Origin: Hondaea fermentalgiana | Lineage: Eukaryota > Sar > Bigyra > Thraustochytrida > Thraustochytriidae | Length of the DNA: 47,271 nt | Reading direction: 5' to 3' | NCBI GenBank assembly: GCA_014084085.1 | Contig: NPFB01000195.1 | Span: forward strand, 4,718-51,988 | Shown here: in pieces, positions 45,600 to 47,271 of the stretch | Layout: each line of letters starts with the position of its first letter | Numbering within the stretch: position 1 is the stretch's first letter | Notes under the pieces: model-generated | Databases searched by the model: none | Told to the model about the DNA's origin: nothing | What the model saw: the letters and a program-made list of their open reading frames with translations, nothing else | Position numbers and translations under genes: made by a program

Positions 45600-46904
45600 T
45601 TATGCTGCGCCGCTGGAGCCCTTAGGATTGGCCGCTTTGCGGCGCGGTACGTCGTCTTCGTCATCATCATCAATATCCGTGGCAGAGTCCCCGGCATCGG
45701 TGTCGCAGTCAGAATACTCGTACTTGTGGATAACGCGTTCTTCGTCGTCGAAGAGCTCGCTAAAGACGAGAATTGCAAAGTGCACAAGAAAGGCCGAACG
45801 GAGCGCAAGCAGGGTTTCCGTGGTGAGCTTGCGACGCATATCCATGTCGAGACCTTCCGAGACAAAGCTAAGGATGTTGCGGATACTCTTGCTCGAAGAC
45901 ATGCGCCGAGCATTCTTCTTGGCATTTCGCGAGTAGTAACCCTGAAAAGAGTTGACAGAGTTGTTGTTGACCAAGACGCTGTTTGTGTTGCCATCTTTGT
46001 CAGCGAGCTCGATGGTCTTTTGGTCAAGGTTAGAATCGAAAGCTGTCTCTGTGTGGTCCTCCAAGGGAAAGGTATCATCGGACTCGTTGCCAGAGCTGGG
46101 TCCGGCCGAGGAAAGCTTGATTGCAAGGGTTTCGGGAATGGACTGTTGTTCCTGGTCAGCGCTTTCGCCGCTGGCGCTGCTCGCGTTTGCGGCTTCGTCT
46201 TCTTCCTCGTCGCTCTCGAGAGGAGCGCCCACGCTGCGATTGTCGTTTACCGCTGCAACTTCATCGACTTCGGCATGCAGGCCAAGCATGTAGCCCACCT
46301 CGTTCCAGATGCCGCTGGGGGTCCTGCTCACACTCGATGAGGCGTGTTGGCGACGCTCCACTTCGAACGTGTTGTTGATTTCGACGAGAAGACCCACGGG
46401 GATTTCGTTGCCACCTCCGTGCTTGGCCAGGACATCCTCGACCAGATTGGGGAGGCCTTTGTCGTCGTAGACGACGTTGATGTCGAAGAGCTCGAAACAG
46501 CATTTCTCCATGAGTTTGCGCACGATCTTGTTCTTGTTGTAGGCGGAGATGTTTTGAGGGGCCACAACGGCGTGCAGGACGCGGGCGCGCGAGACGACTT
46601 TCTCGCGCGCATTCATGATGAGAGCGCGACGGCCGGGATCGGTGAGCCGGAGCCAGGTTTTGACGACGCGATCCTTTTCGCGAACCCAGCTCTCGTACAA
46701 CTCTGCTGACAGGCTTTCGGTTCCGGCCCTTTTGCGGAATTCACTAATGCGGTTGCGAACGCGGTTGACCTCCAACTCGGCCTCCTTGCCGCTCAGCATG
46801 GGCTCGCCGCTGCTCGTCAATGACGAAAAGGATGCTGCGGAGTCGAGGGATCGCAGGGAGCGCGCGTCGCTCTGCGTGGCATTTCGCGACGAGTCCTGGC
46901 CCAT
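45600..46904 (-). CDS. Putatively N-myristoylated orphan protein, 434 aa
   Basis: The ATG at 46904 begins MGQDSSRNATQS, which fits the N-myristoylation consensus (Gly2, Ser at position 6), so attachment to membranes is likely if the start is right. The frame upstream reaches only a TTG. Residues 40-190 look helical and ordered (EAELEVNRVRNRISEFRKR, YESWVREKDRVVKTWLRLTD, NISAYNKNKIVRKLMEKC). I know no matching family. Residues 200-335 are acidic and Ser-rich. A second ordered block at about 350-400 (SSSKSIRNILSFVSEGLDMD then LLALRSAFLVHFAILVFSEL) is moderately hydrophobic but has charged ends, so it is more likely a buried helix than a membrane span. The C-terminal 35 residues are acidic, ending with a basic patch (PRRKAANPKG). 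Confidence 0.68.
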   Translation of the reverse strand: MGQDSSRNATQSDARSLRSLDSAASFSSLTSSGEPMLSGKEAELEVNRVRNRISEFRKRAGTESLSAELYESWVREKDRVVKTWLRLTDPGRRALIMNAREKVVSRARVLHAVVAPQNISAYNKNKIVRKLMEKCCFELFDINVVYDDKGLPNLVEDVLAKHGGGNEIPVGLLVEINNTFEVERRQHASSSVSRTPSGIWNEVGYMLGLHAEVDEVAAVNDNRSVGAPLESDEEEDEAANASSASGESADQEQQSIPETLAIKLSSAGPSSGNESDDTFPLEDHTETAFDSNLDQKTIELADKDGNTNSVLVNNNSVNSFQGYYSRNAKKNARRMSSSKSIRNILSFVSEGLDMDMRRKLTTETLLALRSAFLVHFAILVFSELFDDEERVIHKYEYSDCDTDAGDSATDIDDDDEDDVPRRKAANPKGSSGAA

Positions 46905-47271
46905 GGTGCACTGTGAATGTACGTGCGAATGTCGTGTGCAAATCCGCGTGGCGTCTGCGACGTCAACGAGAGGACTGGCCACTGAGTAGCTCCCTCGCTC
47001 GACCAACCCACCGGCCTTACCCCTGCCCAGCTTGTGTACTTTGTCCAAGAGGTTGTTACGCTTGGGTCGCTACTTGTCTGTCTCTTTGCCTTTGCTCGCT
47101 TTGCTAGCCAGCGGCAACAGCAACTGGCGGCGACAGGGCAGTCAATCCGCGCGCGTCCGAGTCCAGACAGGCTGCGCCGCGTCCGTGCGGGCGCAGGAGC
47201 ACGGCGCAAGGTGCAAGCGCAGCGCAGCGCAGCGCAGCGCAGCGCAGCGCAGCGCAGCGCAGCGCAGCGCA
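46905..47271. other. Upstream region of myristoylated orphan, window end
   Basis: This is 367 bases of GC-rich sequence with no gene seen. It contains the presumed leader of the orphan gene and ends in an AGCGC array. Confidence 0.5.
47216..47271. repeat. (AGCGC)n pentanucleotide array at the window end
   Basis: Eleven perfect AGCGC units plus one base run up to the last base of the window, which suggests that the sequence stops because of this repeat. Confidence 0.92.

Overview
This is a protist nuclear window. It holds long, mostly intronless genes in GC-rich DNA with many serine-rich and acid-rich linkers, and I place splice sites in only two genes. A radial spoke protein 3 homologue shows that the lineage builds motile flagella. 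The hybrid sensor/response-regulator gene, low intron density, GC bias and protein style fit a stramenopile, most likely a labyrinthulomycete (thraustochytrid). That placement is inference from general knowledge, not from any search. I see no tRNA, rRNA, transposon or CRISPR array. There are two 100-base runs of N, which are assembly gaps.

Layout: I call 19 protein genes. From left to right: a ten-SAM, SR-rich scaffold protein cut by the left edge (-); a TPR protein (+); a 3063-residue myosin-like protein with PH, SAM and RanBP2 zinc-finger modules (-); an orphan (+); a PKA-like pseudokinase (-); radial spoke protein 3 (+); a coiled-coil protein (-); SHQ1 with one intron (+); an 82-residue protein (-); a UXT-like prefoldin (+); CIAO2B/MIP18 (-); a membrane-anchored ATP-grasp protein (+); a GAF/histidine-kinase/receiver hybrid (-); a calpain-like pseudoprotease (+); the proteasome assembly factor POMP/UMP1 with a predicted two-codon first exon (-); a TMEM223-like mitochondrial protein (-); a serine-rich orphan (+); a PH-like orphan (-); and a putatively myristoylated orphan (-).

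The first 15 genes alternate strand without exception. Tail-to-tail gaps are short (about 130 to 430 bases). Head-to-head gaps are long (about 400 to 2200 bases) and hold almost all microsatellites, both assembly gaps and one dense cluster of a CACTTG/CAAGTG motif.

The most unusual content is a set of enzyme-derived proteins whose catalytic residues are changed. The myosin head has a recognisable P-loop but altered switch I and switch II. The kinase lacks the Lys, the HRD Asp and the DFG Asp. The calpain domain lacks Cys, His and Asn. The histidine kinase keeps its H-box and a full receiver but has a degraded ATP-binding domain. The myosin-like protein and the first gene both carry SAM domains of similar style and may be partners. 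A second theme is assembly factors: SHQ1, UXT, CIAO2B, POMP and the TMEM223-like protein lie within about 17 kb.

Start codons were set at the first sensible ATG. Several reading frames extend upstream only through GTG or TTG codons and GC-rich leader sequence.
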